NCBI RefSeq assembly: GCF_020184175.1
Contig: NC_065530.1
Location: 64,767,260 to 64,831,259, forward strand
DNA from: Aphis gossypii
Lineage: Eukaryota; Arthropoda; Insecta; Hemiptera; Aphididae
Reading direction: 5' to 3'
Length of the DNA stretch: 64,000 bases
Shown here piece by piece: positions 26,092 through 37,327 of this stretch; within the stretch, counting starts at the first letter, position 1; every line of letters starts with the position of its first letter. The notes beneath the pieces are model-generated. The model was given only the letters and a program-made list of their open reading frames with translations, did not search any database and was not told the DNA's origin. The translations under genes and the position numbers were made by a program.

Positions 26092-26983
26092 CTGATTTCA
26101 AATCTGTAATTAGATTTTTTTATCACCTTTAGTTTTTTACTTATAGCTATTTCATTTTTTATAGGTAAAGCATATATTTTGAAATAAAATTACTAAATAA
26201 AATGTTTATTTTACTTGTTTTTTTTCAATGATTAATATTATAATAATATATTATGCTATAAAATAATTCAAAAAAATATTTATAATTAAATAATTAAATT
26301 AAAAAAGCAAAAAGTTTACATATTTAAAAATGTTGTGAGAATGGTTTTCTATTATATTTTTTATTAAGTACGTCACGATGTAGCATCCAGCAGTAGTCTG
26401 CTAACATACTTTCATTCCAAAAACCCTGGTAACGTTTTTCCATTAACTGGATGTTCTAATGAAATCTTTCGCCTTGTTCATCACTTACCGCACCTAAATT
26501 TTCCGGAAAAAAATCTAGCTGTGAATGTAAAAAATGAATTTTCAATGACATTCGACATTCGAGTTTATTATACGCATTTAATAGATTTTGAATTCCATTC
26601 TTATATGTAAGAGCTTTGTGATTCCCCAAAAAGTTTTCACAAGTCCATATAAAAGCATGCCATGCTTCTTGCTCTGCTGTATTAAGACGCTACACAAAAT
26701 CATTGTCTTTTTTAAGTGTTTGTAATATCGTACTAATTGACTATAATATTAGGTAATACATGGATGTGCATTATATACTGAAGTAATATCATTAAGATAA
26801 AAGTATAGATTAGATTATATTTTAAAATACAATCGGGTACTTCGATATATAATATACGTATCTATATCCGTATACAACACACACTACACAGTATAATAAT
26901 ACGTATAATAGAACAAATTTTAATTAATTTCATTTTAAAAACTGTACGTGCTAGAAAAAAATGAAAAACAGATTTGAAATCAG
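26092..26983. repeat. Inner inverted repeat pair flanking the coding relic
   Basis: The 16-mer CTGATTTCAAATCTGT (26092-26107) recurs as its exact reverse complement at 26968-26983, and homology extends outward imperfectly on both sides (left ATCAGGGTTGAA, right reverse-complement ATCAG...TTTCAACTGAA). The pair encloses the 26324-26740 relic symmetrically, which suggests that the relic is the cargo of this element, nested in or part of the larger 25282-27234 unit. Confidence 0.5.
26324..26740 (-). pseudogene. Relic of a conserved repetitive arthropod protein
   Basis: On the minus strand one frame reads for about 139 codons with two in-frame TAG stops. Readable parts include AEQEAWHAFIWTCENFLGNH, LECRMSLKIHFLHSQLDFFP, ENLGAVSDEQGERFH and MEKRYQGFWNESMLADYCWM. 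I recognise this as a protein segment found in many copies in arthropod genomes, usually unnamed; I cannot assign a reliable family name or function. Both stops fall where related sequences have Gln (CAG to TAG), the simplest C-to-T decay. The stop codon is at 26324-26326. Flanking inverted repeats suggest transposition. Confidence 0.6.
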
Positions 26984-27239
26984 CATAAAAAAATCTATCA
27001 GATTCAGTTGAAATCATCTCTGATGAAATTTGTTTGTCGACCTGTATTATTAATTATTATTATGAAAAATATGATTTAAATATTTAATGTGGACGATATG
27101 ATACGATATTATATTATATTATATATTTTTTTTTAATAATATATCATATTGATTTTATACTACTATTTGATTTTCTTCACTGGCGGAGTTTACATGAACC
27201 CGATTTTACCTGTTTTTTTTTTCTGGCGGAATTTACAAT

Positions 27240-27980
27240 AATCAAAGTTATTTTAGGTATTTTAAATGTAAGTCATATCTCTAAGATGATTCGTTTACCT
27301 ATTAAAATATATAGTTTAGTACTCATAAATATAAAATTATCTTTAAAAATTAACAATAGCATTTTATTGACAAATGATAAAACTCAATTTGTTGACTCTG
27401 TGGTTCAATAGTTGTTGGATGAATAAAAAACTATTCATCGATGTAAATGCTAACGAAGTCTTCACTTTATTTTAAATATATTATAGTAAATCTAGTGATT
27501 ATCATCAATAATAATAAAAAAGTATTCAAAATTTTTATTTATTATCTTTTTAATAATTAATTAATTCATAAAAAAAACCTGAATTTAACTTGAATTTATT
27601 ATAAGACAATGAAAATTACTTGGTGTAATTATAGCTTAGAATGAATATAAATGTTTTGAAAATTTCACTGTGATGTATATCATATTGATGTTTTATAGTA
27701 AATTATAATATAAATAGAAAAAAAAGTTATGTATGTTGCTATGCATAAATTTTTTTATATTTTTTGAATTTTAACAAAATAACTAACGCCGTTATTTTTT
27801 ATATGAATATTGAATACACAATCTTATAAAAAAGTAATCTTGAACTGTATAAAAATATAATAATATGCATTTAGGTATGCAAATTATTGTATTATTGATA
27901 TTTTTAAATTGCTGAAAGAACGATTTATGAAAAACCTTATAAATTATACTGAACTTTAATATTAAAACCTTATTATAGAT
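27240..27980. other. AT-rich intergenic DNA, nothing recognised
   Basis: No open frame of note, no repeat structure resolved. It ends where homology with the DNA downstream of CYP6 gene A begins (about 27980). Confidence 0.4.
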
Positions 27981-29079
27981 ATTAAAATTTTTAAAAAATT
28001 TACATTTTTAACTACATAAGAATTTACATATTTTTGTAATTTAGACGACTTTTGAAAAAATTTGAACTTATAACACTGACATAAATATCTGCAATGTGAT
28101 TGTATTTTAAAAACATTTCAATTGCAGTAAAGACAACTTATGAGGAATTTTGTATATAATATGTTGAAACGTTTTTGCTCACGAACAAAAATGCTATCAT
28201 TTAAATCAAAAAATCTTAAAAAGTTAATATTTTAAAATATACCCATAAGATCCAAATTTGTACCAGAAACAAATTTATTTAAAGTTAAAGATTTAACTAT
28301 TTTTACTGCCCTTACAGGTTAATAATAAGTCTTGATATAGGACATTGCATTAAAACTGACAAAATAGATCTGCAAATCTAAAACTCATAAAATATACAAT
28401 ATAACATATTTTTATTTTTAATTAAAATTTTATGTTTTTGTAATAATATATATATATATAATGGTAAATACATTTATTATATTTAAAGCTCTTTAAATAT
28501 TTTCTGATCACCAGATTGTTATAGTAAAAATAGTGGTTTTAAATTTTAAATTGTAGTTTCAAATTTTATAATAATTGGGTAAAAAATATATTTTAAGTGC
28601 ATATACATATTTAGCAATTACTTCTATATACGATAATAGTTACTACTATAAACTATAGAAATAATCACACCTACTAAGAGTAAAAAAATTATTTATCTAA
28701 AGTGCTCATTACTTCATTATCTGAGTAGTGCATAGCTATCAAACAATCACACGTCAATAAATAATTAATAAAATTATTATTGCTAATATTGTACTCTGAA
28801 TGAGTGATGCGTTTTTCATGTATAATTTTTTTGACGATTTTATTTTGTCACACTTTTTAGCATTAATTGCTTCAATATTCAAATTTAAGAGTGGTTTCTG
28901 GCATCAAATTCAATGAAGTTAGTAATTAAAACCAAAATTAAAAATTTCAAAAGTTTCATATTATTATTATTATTATTATTATAAATGGTATAATAATTAC
29001 GTGGGTGATGATTATATGGGCGTTTTATTCCCATTTTCCCACTATGATCATAATTGTTAAGTCAACGATATTTTTAAAA

Positions 29080-29290
29080 TGGCTTTTCATTAATTTAATT
29101 TAATAATGTATACTGTACACTGCACAGGATCAGGTGATAGCATATGACACAAAAGTGCTTTGGACTCAACAGCTCTGGTACATCTGACTATTCTGTACTG
29201 GAAACTACTAGGATATGTTGCATACCCCTTCCTCTTCTCACCGATTAGAAGTCTGTGACTTGGCCACGGCCCCATTGTTGAGTCCTCCGA
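29080..29290 (-). repeat. tRNA-derived SINE-like block, copy 1
   Basis: On the minus strand the block from about 29285 downward reads GGGGCCGTGGCCAAGT, then ACTTCTAATCGG, resembling box A and the anticodon arm of a tRNA-Arg(TCT)-type SINE head; the box B region is degraded. A unique-looking body follows toward 29090. The same block is at 36740-36950, carried by the tandem duplication. The open frames across it are probably not genes. Confidence 0.4.
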
Positions 29291-29299
29291 AAGTTGTTT

Positions 29300-29900
29300 T
29301 TTATATACAATTTGTGTGTGTAATACTTATGACAGGAGTAATTAATACCAATTACAAGGAATTTTAATGAATCAATCCAAATTATATAATGCAGGCGATT
29401 CCAAAGATTCGCAGTTATCGCGAAACAAAATATTTCATAATTATATTTACAATTAGTAGCAATTCGATAGCCCATAACAAGACTATGGATGTGTTAAATT
29501 TAAATGATTTGGTAAATCATTGTACAAAAAACGATTCTTTGAAATCGAGTTTTTCAAGATGTTTTATGATTTGTTTTAATAATTATATTACTATAGAATG
29601 AGTAATTTTTTTTTTCAATTTATAGATAATCTTAACACGGTAGATAAAGGTAATTGTTGACAACATAAAAGCATTTATTATATTATATGTATGTTTTAAT
29701 GTTATTATGAATTAACACAAATCTATACTGACGTATTTTGGTAAATTATTAAAATAACTAAAACAACAACTTGAACGAATTTGATATGGCGTCTTCGTGA
29801 TTGTTTTTTTTATCAGCGAGTGCTGGGCGTATTTAAATATGAATTTAACTATTAAAATCAAGCAATTATATACCTACCTACATTTTAAATGTAATCTAAT
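29300..29900. other. Upstream DNA of CYP6 gene A
   Basis: About 29380-29760 has no counterpart in copy 2 and may be an insertion or a segment lost there. From about 29800 (TTTTTTATCAGCGAGTGC) to the ATG the two copies match again, marking the conserved promoter region. Confidence 0.5.
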
Positions 29901-29911
29901 ATTCTGATGTG

Positions 29912-29918
29912 TATAAAA
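29912..29918 (+). promoter_or_regulatory. TATA box candidate of CYP6 gene A
   Basis: TATAAAA lies about 105 bp before the ATG. The strongest initiator-like word, ACAGTC, is at about 29962-29967, about 50 bp downstream, which is further than the usual 30 bp, so the true start may be nearer 29943. In gene B the matching place (37496-37504) reads TAAATAAAT, so the box is not kept there. Confidence 0.4.
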
Positions 29919-30017
29919 TTAGGAACGTATAATCATTATACTAATAGTTCGCATGAACACTACAGTCTGATAGTTGTAATTTAAAGAATCTAATGAAATA
30001 ATATTTATATTTTAACA

Positions 30018-33000
30018 ATGATTTCTATTATTTTACATTATTTGTTTGATAATTTCACCTTAATAAGTACTTCCGTGACTGTTTTACTTTTGTATTATTT
30101 TTCAACTTCCACGTACGACAAATGGCAAAAAGCAAATGTACCTCATATAAAACCTATTCCGTTATTTGGAAATTTAGCGAAAACACTTCTCGGTCTTGAA
30201 AGCTTATACGAAGGGTTCGATAGAATTTACAGACAGTTTCCGAATGAAAAAATTTGTGGGTTTTACCAGATGAAAACACCATACCTTATGATTCGAGATC
30301 CAGAATTAATCAATACAATTCTCATCAAAGACTTTACGCACTTCACTGACCATGGTTTCTACTTGGATCCGTCGATCAATCTTTTATCAAAAAGTTTATT
30401 TTTCATGAACGGCCAAAGATGGAAAATTATGCGACAAAAGCTCAGCCCTGGATTCACGTCCGGTAAACTCAAATTGATGTATGGCCAAATCAAAGACTGT
30501 AGCAAAGAGCTATTAAACTATATCAGTAAAAAATCTAGTACGTCCGATGAAATTGAAATACACGATTTATTAGGAAAATACGCAACCGATGTCGTTGGTA
30601 CGTGTGCTTTCGGTTTAAAATTAGATAGTATGACTGATGAAGACAATGAATTTCGGAAGCATGGGAAAAAATTATTCAAACCAACATTAAGGCAGCTTAT
30701 CATCAACATGTTGGGAATGATTTCACCGACAATTCCAAATAAATTGAAAATTCAACAATTTTTACCTGAAGTAATCGATTTCTTTGATTCAACATTTAAA
30801 GAAGTCATTACGTATAGGGAAAAAAATAACATAAACAGGAACGATGTGGCACAAACATTGATGCAAGCCAGAAACGAACTTGTATTGAATAACGATTCAT
30901 TCCCTGAAGGTATAAAATATTACTCAAATACGGTTTGCATATTGACATGTATATGTCTTATGGCTGGGGGTCATTCTGTTAATTTGTGCGACACCAAGAA
31001 TGTTACCATTTGAGACGGCGATTGTTTATAGCAACTGGTTGTTATAGCAACCGGTTGCTATGTAAAAATGTATAAAAATATATATATACATTATTATATT
31101 ATTAGTTTAATCTAACTATTTTTAACTATTTTTTATTTTTTTTATTTTTACTATTTTTAATTTTTTTTTTTTATTCTAATACCAAATTGACATTGACATT
31201 CTTATGTCAACTATATTCAGTAGAAACAAGACATATACATGTACCGATATATCTGCATGTAGTGTAGATTCTCTTTAGTTTTTATATTTTTTAATAATAA
31301 TTGTTTGCAATTATTTATTTATTATTGTTTATTTTTGCAGAAAAATTTACAGATACAGATATTGTTGCAAATGCGATTCTTCTGTTTGTCGCCGGTGCTG
31401 AACCTGTAGCCGATACGCTAGCTTTTTGTTTTTATGAATTAGCGTTGAATAAACCAATTCAAGAAAAACTGCGTCAGCATATTTGTGAGACAAGAGAAAA
31501 GCATGGTGGAGAGTTCAATCATAGTTACTTAGCGAATCTACATTACGCCGACATGGTTTTATTGGGTAAAATTGCAATAGTACTAGAAAACGACTAAATA
31601 CAAATTACGCCCACATTGTAGTTAGTTTGCGTCATTTTTTTTATTTGTTTGTCTTGATAAAAAATATAACTGTGCAAATTCAGTAGGTAAGGATCCAGGA
31701 TTTTTTCAAGATAGGTACAAAGAGTTTAAAAAAATCTTAAAATATTTGAAGGTAACCTTTTATTTAGATATCATTCTTTTTGACAAAATACCTAAAAATT
31801 ACTAGAGTTGAACATAATATATAATTTGAACAAAACCACTAACCTATCATTTTGGTGAATTTATAAATAAATTATTGAATAATAAAAAAAATTAACATAT
31901 CTAATATAATTTAATGAGATACTAAACTATGATATTTATTTTGATGATAAACGTACTATATTTAATGAGTAAAACGGTAGGTATTATTGTGTAAAAATGT
32001 ATAATACATACAAATATGGAATAGTTATAATTTTTTAACATAACATTATAATAAATTATACAAGTATTTAACAATTTAATAAATTGTTAACCATACCAAT
32101 AAAAGTTAACTGAGAGTCCTAATTCTCTGAAAAAAAAACGTATTAGTCCATATAAATATCATACATTTATATATAAAATATAAAAATTGTATAATAGTTG
32201 ATGTATTGGATCTAGTTCAAGTTCTGTTGTATTTTTTTGTGTTTGATTGATATGTTACATGTTATGTTAGATGTTTTTTTTTTTTTTTTGTTTAACTATA
32301 CTTAAATTAAATCATATTATATAACATAATATGCGTTGTTTAATATAATATACAAACTGTTTTAGAAACAATGCGCAAACACAGTGGAGTTATTGTTCTG
32401 TTTAGAGAAGCAACTAAGACTTACCCAGTCCCTGGCCAATCATTGGTTATTGAAAAAGGACAAAAGATAATAATACCGACTTACAGCTTTCATCACGATC
32501 CCAAATATTATCCTGATCCAGACATTTTCGATCCAGAAAGATTTTCTCCTGAGGAAAAAGCAAAACGGCTTAATGCTACTGAATTATTTTTCGGCGATGG
32601 ACCTCGTTTTTGTATAGGTAGTTACTCTATTTATATATATATATTGTATAGTGTATATCAGCGTTTCTCAACCAGGGGGTCGTGACTCCCAGGGGGGTCG
32701 CGGGCACCTTGACTAAGGGTCGCGTAGGTCAAAAATAATAAAACGATGATTTATAAAATATACCTTTTTATTTAAATATTTAAAACTTCTTATTGAACAT
32801 AAATAACACAAAAATGAAATTAATAATAACAATAATAAGCAGTCGATTAAATGTAGATATCTCATCAATAAAACGGGCATTTTTCCAGTTTTCTAATAAT
32901 GGGAATTCTTAACGACCCGAGACATAACGTTAACACTTGATAAGATTAAGTTAATATAGAGGTATGGTATTTATAAATTAACATTTAAAATGTTAAATTT

Positions 33001-33397
33001 CGTTTGGTTAATATGATAGGATATTTTTATTGTTCAAATTTTTACTTAATAAAGATGGAGGGGGTCGCGAAGTGATTGATCACATTGTATTTGTATACCT
33101 ATTTTGGGGGTCGTGAAACTAAAAAGGTTGAGAAACGATGGTGTATATTATAATACAATATTGTATTCAGATAAATTAATAATATTTTGTTAGCTAAAAC
33201 AACGAATAAAATGTTGATTTGCAGGAAAACGTTTGGCTGAACTAGAATTAAAATTAGGTTTATCAGAAATAATTTATAACTTTGAACTTTTACCGTGCAG
33301 CAAAACTGAAAACCCAATACAACTTATACCAAAAGGAATGATTGTAAAACCAAAGAATGGCGTTTGGTTGACTCTGAAACCAATCATTAGACAATAG
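30018..33397 (+). CDS. Cytochrome P450, CYP6-type (gene A)
   Basis: Microsomal heme-thiolate monooxygenase of the CYP3 clan, CYP6 family by its N-terminal pattern; such enzymes commonly oxidise plant toxins and insecticides, though no substrate can be read from sequence. Exons 30018-30909, 31341-31565, 32366-32617 and 33225-33397 join in phase to 513 aa. Residues 1-29 are a membrane anchor followed by a Pro-rich hinge (VPHIKPIPLFGN). Visible motifs: helix C WKIMR (135-139), I-helix AGAEPV (315-320), K-helix ETMR (373-376), DPERF (428-432) and heme loop FGDGPRFCIG with ligand Cys455. The usual I-helix Thr is Pro319. Gene B is its tandem duplicate; exon 4 is nearly identical between them. Intron 3 carries a hAT element and intron 1 an insertion, both absent from gene B. 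Confidence 0.95.
30944..31284. mobile_element. Insertion in intron 1 of CYP6 gene A
   Basis: Intron 1 is 431 bp in gene A but 86 bp in gene B; the extra ~340 bp begins after GGTTTGCATATT. Near its ends are inverted words ACATGTATATGTCTT (from 30945) and AAGACATATACATGT (to about 31242), suggesting a small DNA element, although about 40 bp lie beyond the right arm. The interior contains two Grainyhead-like sites (separate entry). Boundaries are approximate. Confidence 0.45.
31033..31056. promoter_or_regulatory. Pair of Grainyhead-like motifs
   Basis: AACTGGTT (31033-31040) and AACCGGTT (31049-31056) sit 16 bp apart, the second within the perfect 14-bp palindrome AGCAACCGGTTGCT. Both fit the consensus of Grainyhead/CP2 factors (AACYGGTT). 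They lie inside the insertion unique to gene A, so any binding would be a copy-specific change. Function is inference from motif only. Confidence 0.25.
32659..33140. mobile_element. Non-autonomous hAT element (482 bp) in intron 3 of CYP6 gene A
   Basis: Ends are inverted repeats CAGCGTTTCTCAACC and GGTTGAGAAACGATG, and subterminal GGGGGTCGTGA/GGGGTCGCG words repeat, as in SPIN-like hAT elements. It is flanked by perfect 8-bp duplications GTGTATAT (32651-32658 and 33141-33148). Gene B has the empty site with a single GTGTATAT (40058-40065), which proves the boundaries. There is no transposase frame. Confidence 0.92.
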
Positions 33398-33478
33398 GTC
33401 TACTAATGATGATTATTGATTATATTTAATCTACCTTTGTAATGTATTATAATAGTATATATTTATATTTTTAATTTT

Positions 33479-33484
33479 AATAAA
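33479..33484 (+). terminator. Polyadenylation signal of CYP6 gene A
   Basis: AATAAA 82 bp after the stop codon, conserved at the same place after gene B (40398-40403). Confidence 0.6.
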
Positions 33485-33617
33485 TGAAAAGTGATGTTTT
33501 ATGAAGACAATTAACGGAAAACTATAATTAAAATAGTATTAAATGTCAAATTAGATATAAATATTTATAAAAAAAATATATGTATATTTTGAATAAAAAT
33601 ATAAAAAATTATTATTA

Positions 33618-33780
33618 TCTCTACATATAAAAATGGATCCCTGTTTCCCTTGGTCATCGCATCACGCGTGAACAGCTGGACTGATTTCGCTAATTTTTTT
33701 TATTATTATGTTCGTAATTGTCAGGAGAATGTCATTATGTAATACATTTTTAGGAAAATCCACCAAAAAATTACAGAATA
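33618..33780 (+). mobile_element. Helitron 5'-end-like fragment
   Basis: From TCTCTACATATAAAAATGG the sequence continues with GCGTGAACAGCTGGACTGAT and TTCGCTAA, resembling insect Helitron 5' ends (TCTATATATAAAA..., then ...GGCTGGACCGATTT...). It falls at the junction between the two tandem copies. The right end was not found; no 3' hairpin with CTRR was resolved. Confidence 0.4.
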
Positions 33781-35239
33781 TTAAAATTTAAAAAAGTATA
33801 AATTTTTAACTACATAAAAGTTTACAAATTGTTGACGACTTTTGAAAAAATTTGAACTTAGAACGCTGTCATAAATATCAATGCGATTGTATTTTAAAAA
33901 CATTTCAATTGCAGTAAAGACAACTTATGAGGAATCTTGTATATAATATGTTGAAATGTTTTTGCTCACTAACAAAAATGCTATCATTTAAATCAAAAAA
34001 TCTTAAAAAGTTAAAATTTTAAAATATACCCATAAAATCCAAATTGGTACCAGAAACCACCTTATTTAAAGTTGAAGATTTAACTATTTTTACTGTTCCT
34101 ACAGGTTAATAATAACTCATGATATAGGACATTGTATTTAAACTGAAAAATAGCTCTACAAATCTAAAATACGTAAAATATACAATTTAACGTGTTTTTG
34201 TTATTAATTAAGATTTTATTTTTTTGTAATAAAAAATATATATATATATGCACACATTTATTATATTTAAAGCTTTTTAAATATTAACTGATCACCTTAT
34301 TGTTATTGTAAAAACAGCGGTTTTGAATTTTAAATTGTAATTTCAAACTTTATTTTAACTGTGTAACAAATATATTTTAATAAGTGTACCTATATACTGG
34401 TATATACTATTCGGCACCTACTTCTAAATATGATAATAGTTACTATAAACTAGAAATAATCATACCTAATAAGAGTTAATAAATTATTTATCTAAAGTGC
34501 TCATTACAAATTTACAATCTGCGTAGTTATCATAGCTATCAAACAATCACACGTCAATAACTAATTAATACAATTGTTATTGATAATATTGTATTCTGAA
34601 TGAGTGATTGATGCGTGTTTCATAAAAAAAAAATTTGACGTTTTTATGCATTATATTGTCATACTTTTGAGCATTAAAATGCTTCAATATTCAACTTTGA
34701 TAGTGATTTTGGAATCAAATTCAATGAAGTCGGTAATTTAAACCAAAATTAAAAATAGCAAAAGTTTCATATTATTGTAAGTGGTATAGTAATTAAGAAT
34801 GTGAAGTTAATATTTATATGGGTGTTTTATTCCCACTATGATATTTATTTTTGATTTTAAATTATAGTGCATACTACAATACTGAAAATACTCCATAGAT
34901 AATATTTTGTATTTTATAGGTTTTTGATTATTTTATTTCATTATAGCACAAAATTGAACATAAAATATAATATTCAAAAACTTATGTAATCTAATATTAA
35001 TACTCATATAATCTGTTAGCCTCCTATTACCAGCGGTTGAGTTGATAAAAGTTATAATAAATATAATGTCGACACGACGTGTTTTTCTAAAATGTCAATT
35101 AAGATTTAAAATAATGAGTGTCCTTTAATAAAAAAAAAAATCACCCAACATAATAAATATTTATAAAATACTAATAAATTAAAGTTAAACCATATGAACA
35201 AACAAAAGTATATTTGCAGATATTAACTGCTTTTGACAT

Positions 35240-35772
35240 AACTAAATTAATTCCCAACTCGGTCAAGTGTTAATCTGAAAACTAAAATGTCAATAAAACA
35301 AAAATAGAATACCGACCATAAAAATATACTACCTAAACAAAATCGAGATACGTTCCCAAACAACAACTTAATACCACTTGATTATGTTCATCTTTTTTTC
35401 AAAGAATATCTTTCCGGATCAAAAACTTAAGGATTAGTACAACATTTTGGATAATTTTGATGAATGCTTAAGTCGATATTATTGTTAAAAATTACGGTAA
35501 AATATTTCATAACTTCTGGTGAGTTAAATCTTATTTATAAAAAAAGTACTTAACATTTTATATGAAATAATTTGTTACAAGTTGGCAAAGATTAATCTAA
35601 TCAATAAATGAAATAACATTTTTTTATCGAAATTCATTGTCCTTGTCTATCATACTACCTAATTTCAAACCGAAAGCATGTCCTTATAACTTCGGCGACA
35701 TATTTATTCATAATATCGTACACGTCAAAGTGGTCAAACTGATCAGTTGTCTTCGATCTCGTGTCGAATACT
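35240..35772 (-). pseudogene. CYP6 pseudogene related to gene C
   Basis: On the minus strand this stretch aligns piecewise to gene C: exon 1 codons (about 35505-35772, matching 43004-43270, e.g. CTACCTAATTTCAAACCGAA on the plus strand), then most of exon 3 (about 35328-35500, including TCTTTCCGGATCAAAAAC), the following intron, and the start of exon 4 (about 35240-35271). Roughly 700 bp covering the end of exon 1, exon 2 and the start of exon 3 is deleted, and frameshifting indels and stops are present. The heme-binding region is damaged. It shows that the cluster once had at least one more minus-strand P450 gene. It has no counterpart in copy 1 of the duplication. Confidence 0.85.
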
Positions 35773-36690
35773 TATATATATATATAATATAATGTATAAC
35801 ATTTTATAAAATTTTAAATCTTATTAGTTACCTATAAATATGTATCATTCTTATCTACAAAATAATTTACAAACTTTTGTAATTTTTACCAAATTTGATA
35901 TCAATCAAATTGGATTAAGTAAAATTAAACGTATTAAATAGGAAAATAATCATAAATGTAAAGAATAGAGACTTGGTTAAGCGTGAGAAATTTCACTTTA
36001 AACACTTCAACATTAGGTTTAATAACAATATGTAATAACTAATAAGTAACAAAAATAATTTAAAACATAGGTAAGTTAAAAGTTATATAATAAAATTCCA
36101 CTTCAGATAGATACCTAACCTAACCTAACCCTTATATAGGTAGAAATATATACACACTGAGTGTTATATTGAAATTACATATTGAAGATATTATTTTATT
36201 TAATAAAATATTTTCATTATTCTTTATCTGATAATAACTGTTTACCTAATTTTGAAAACATGTCGTGAATAATTTAAAATTGTAATGTTTTCGTAGATTT
36301 TTTTCCAGTATCCAGTGATGTGTCAATAATACATAATTTAGTACAGAATATTTTCCTAATTTTAATATGTTTCACGTGGAAAGTATTTATATGTTTCAGA
36401 GAAAAAGTAATATAAACCGTGTTCAGGTATATGTTGGGGTCTCCTATATAAGTTGTCAAGATTTAGAATTTGAGTTTACCCAAATCTTGTGATCAAAAAC
36501 ATTTTAACATCTGAGTAAGGTCGTAACACATTTTAGGATTATAATTATCAGTTTTAGTAATATGTAAAATATTGAACATGATTTTGTCACACGAATTTAG
36601 TAAATATATAAAGTAATACGCTGTAATATGTAATGAGTGTAATGGCTTGTAACGTGCCTACTTTCCGTCGCTTCAGTTGTTGGTTCGAAA
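35773..36690. other. Rest of the DNA present only in copy 2
   Basis: AT-rich with no recognised gene. Homology to copy 1 resumes at about 36687 (AAATATAATTGTTAAGTCAA). Confidence 0.5.
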
Positions 36691-36739
36691 TATAATTGTT
36701 AAGTCAATGATATTTTTGAAATGGTTTTTTACTATGTAG

Positions 36740-36950
36740 TTTAATTTAATAGTGTACAGGATCATGTGATAAGCGATAGCAAATGGCCCAAAAGTGCTTT
36801 GGACTCAACAGCTCTGGTACATCTGACTATTCTGGGCTGGGGCTTACTGTCTTATATATGTGGAATTGTGGCATACCCGTTTCTCTTCTCAGCGATCTGA
36901 AGTCAGTGTTTTGGCCACAGCCCCGTTGTTGCGACCTCCGAAAATTGTTT
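36740..36950 (-). repeat. tRNA-derived SINE-like block, copy 2
   Basis: Second copy of the block at 29080-29290, with shared AAAAGTGCTTTGGACTCAAC and CTGGTACATCTGACTATTCT. On the minus strand the head reads GGGGCTGTGGCCAAAAC then CTGACTTCAGATCGC. It came with the tandem duplication rather than by separate insertion. Confidence 0.4.
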
Positions 36951-37027
36951 TTTATGTGTAATACTAATGACACTTAAACAGGAATGATTAATACTAATGA
37001 TAAAGCATTTTAATAGATCAATAAAAA

Positions 37028-37327
37028 TGTATACTAGCATATCACGAATCATAACTGCCGGTACCGTGGGAGTCCCTGAATGGTATATAAGGGGGCCCTA
37101 AATAGGCACATTTCAGACGTGATCCACCAGAGTTAGAGTAAGCACCTTCACGCCAATCAGTTTAATATTTATATCTCCTGAACTAAGAATATTTTTCATA
37201 ATTTAATTAAATTAATTATTTGGACATGGAATATTTTTCTAATAAAAAACACTTAGAAATATTTCATCTGCGTTCACATTTATTTCAAATCCACATCATT
37301 ACGGTTGCTCATACGTAGCACGCTACA
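37028..37327 (+). mobile_element. Solo-LTR-like insertion upstream of CYP6 gene B
   Basis: A 300-bp block starting TG and ending CA interrupts the homology with the gene A promoter region. It has the parts of an LTR in the same direction as gene B: TATATAA at 37084-37090, an initiator TCAGAC with A at 37115 (exactly 31 bp downstream), and AATAAA at 37241-37246, giving a plausible U3-R-U5 division. Neighbouring DNA shows no primer-binding site, internal genes or second LTR, so it would be solo. A clear target duplication was not seen (AAAA/AAAT only), so the exact ends are provisional. Confidence 0.6.

Larger units (their letters stand above)
25282..27234. mobile_element. Transposon-like unit with paired subterminal inverted repeats
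   Basis: Two copies of a 12-mer, AAACTCCGCCAG (25282-25293) and TAACTCCGTCAG (25333-25344), lie at the left; two inverted copies, CTGGCGGAGTTT (27180-27191) and CTGGCGGAATTT (27223-27234), lie at the right, with similar internal spacing (about 45-50 bp). This mirrored two-repeat arrangement suggests the ends of one DNA transposon or of a palindromic unit of about 1.95 kb. A further inverted pair and a coding relic lie inside (separate entries). The family is not identified and a target duplication was not resolved. Confidence 0.45.
27980..33570. repeat. Tandem duplication, copy 1 (upstream DNA + CYP6 gene A)
   Basis: DNA from about 27980 matches DNA from about 33790 onward (for example GACGACTTTTGAAAAAATTT and CTATCAAACAATCACACGTC occur in both), then both copies carry the same SINE-like block, promoter and P450 gene. 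Homology ends about 33570 in copy 1 and 40490 in copy 2. Copy 1 has insertions in introns 1 and 3 that copy 2 lacks. Confidence 0.85.
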
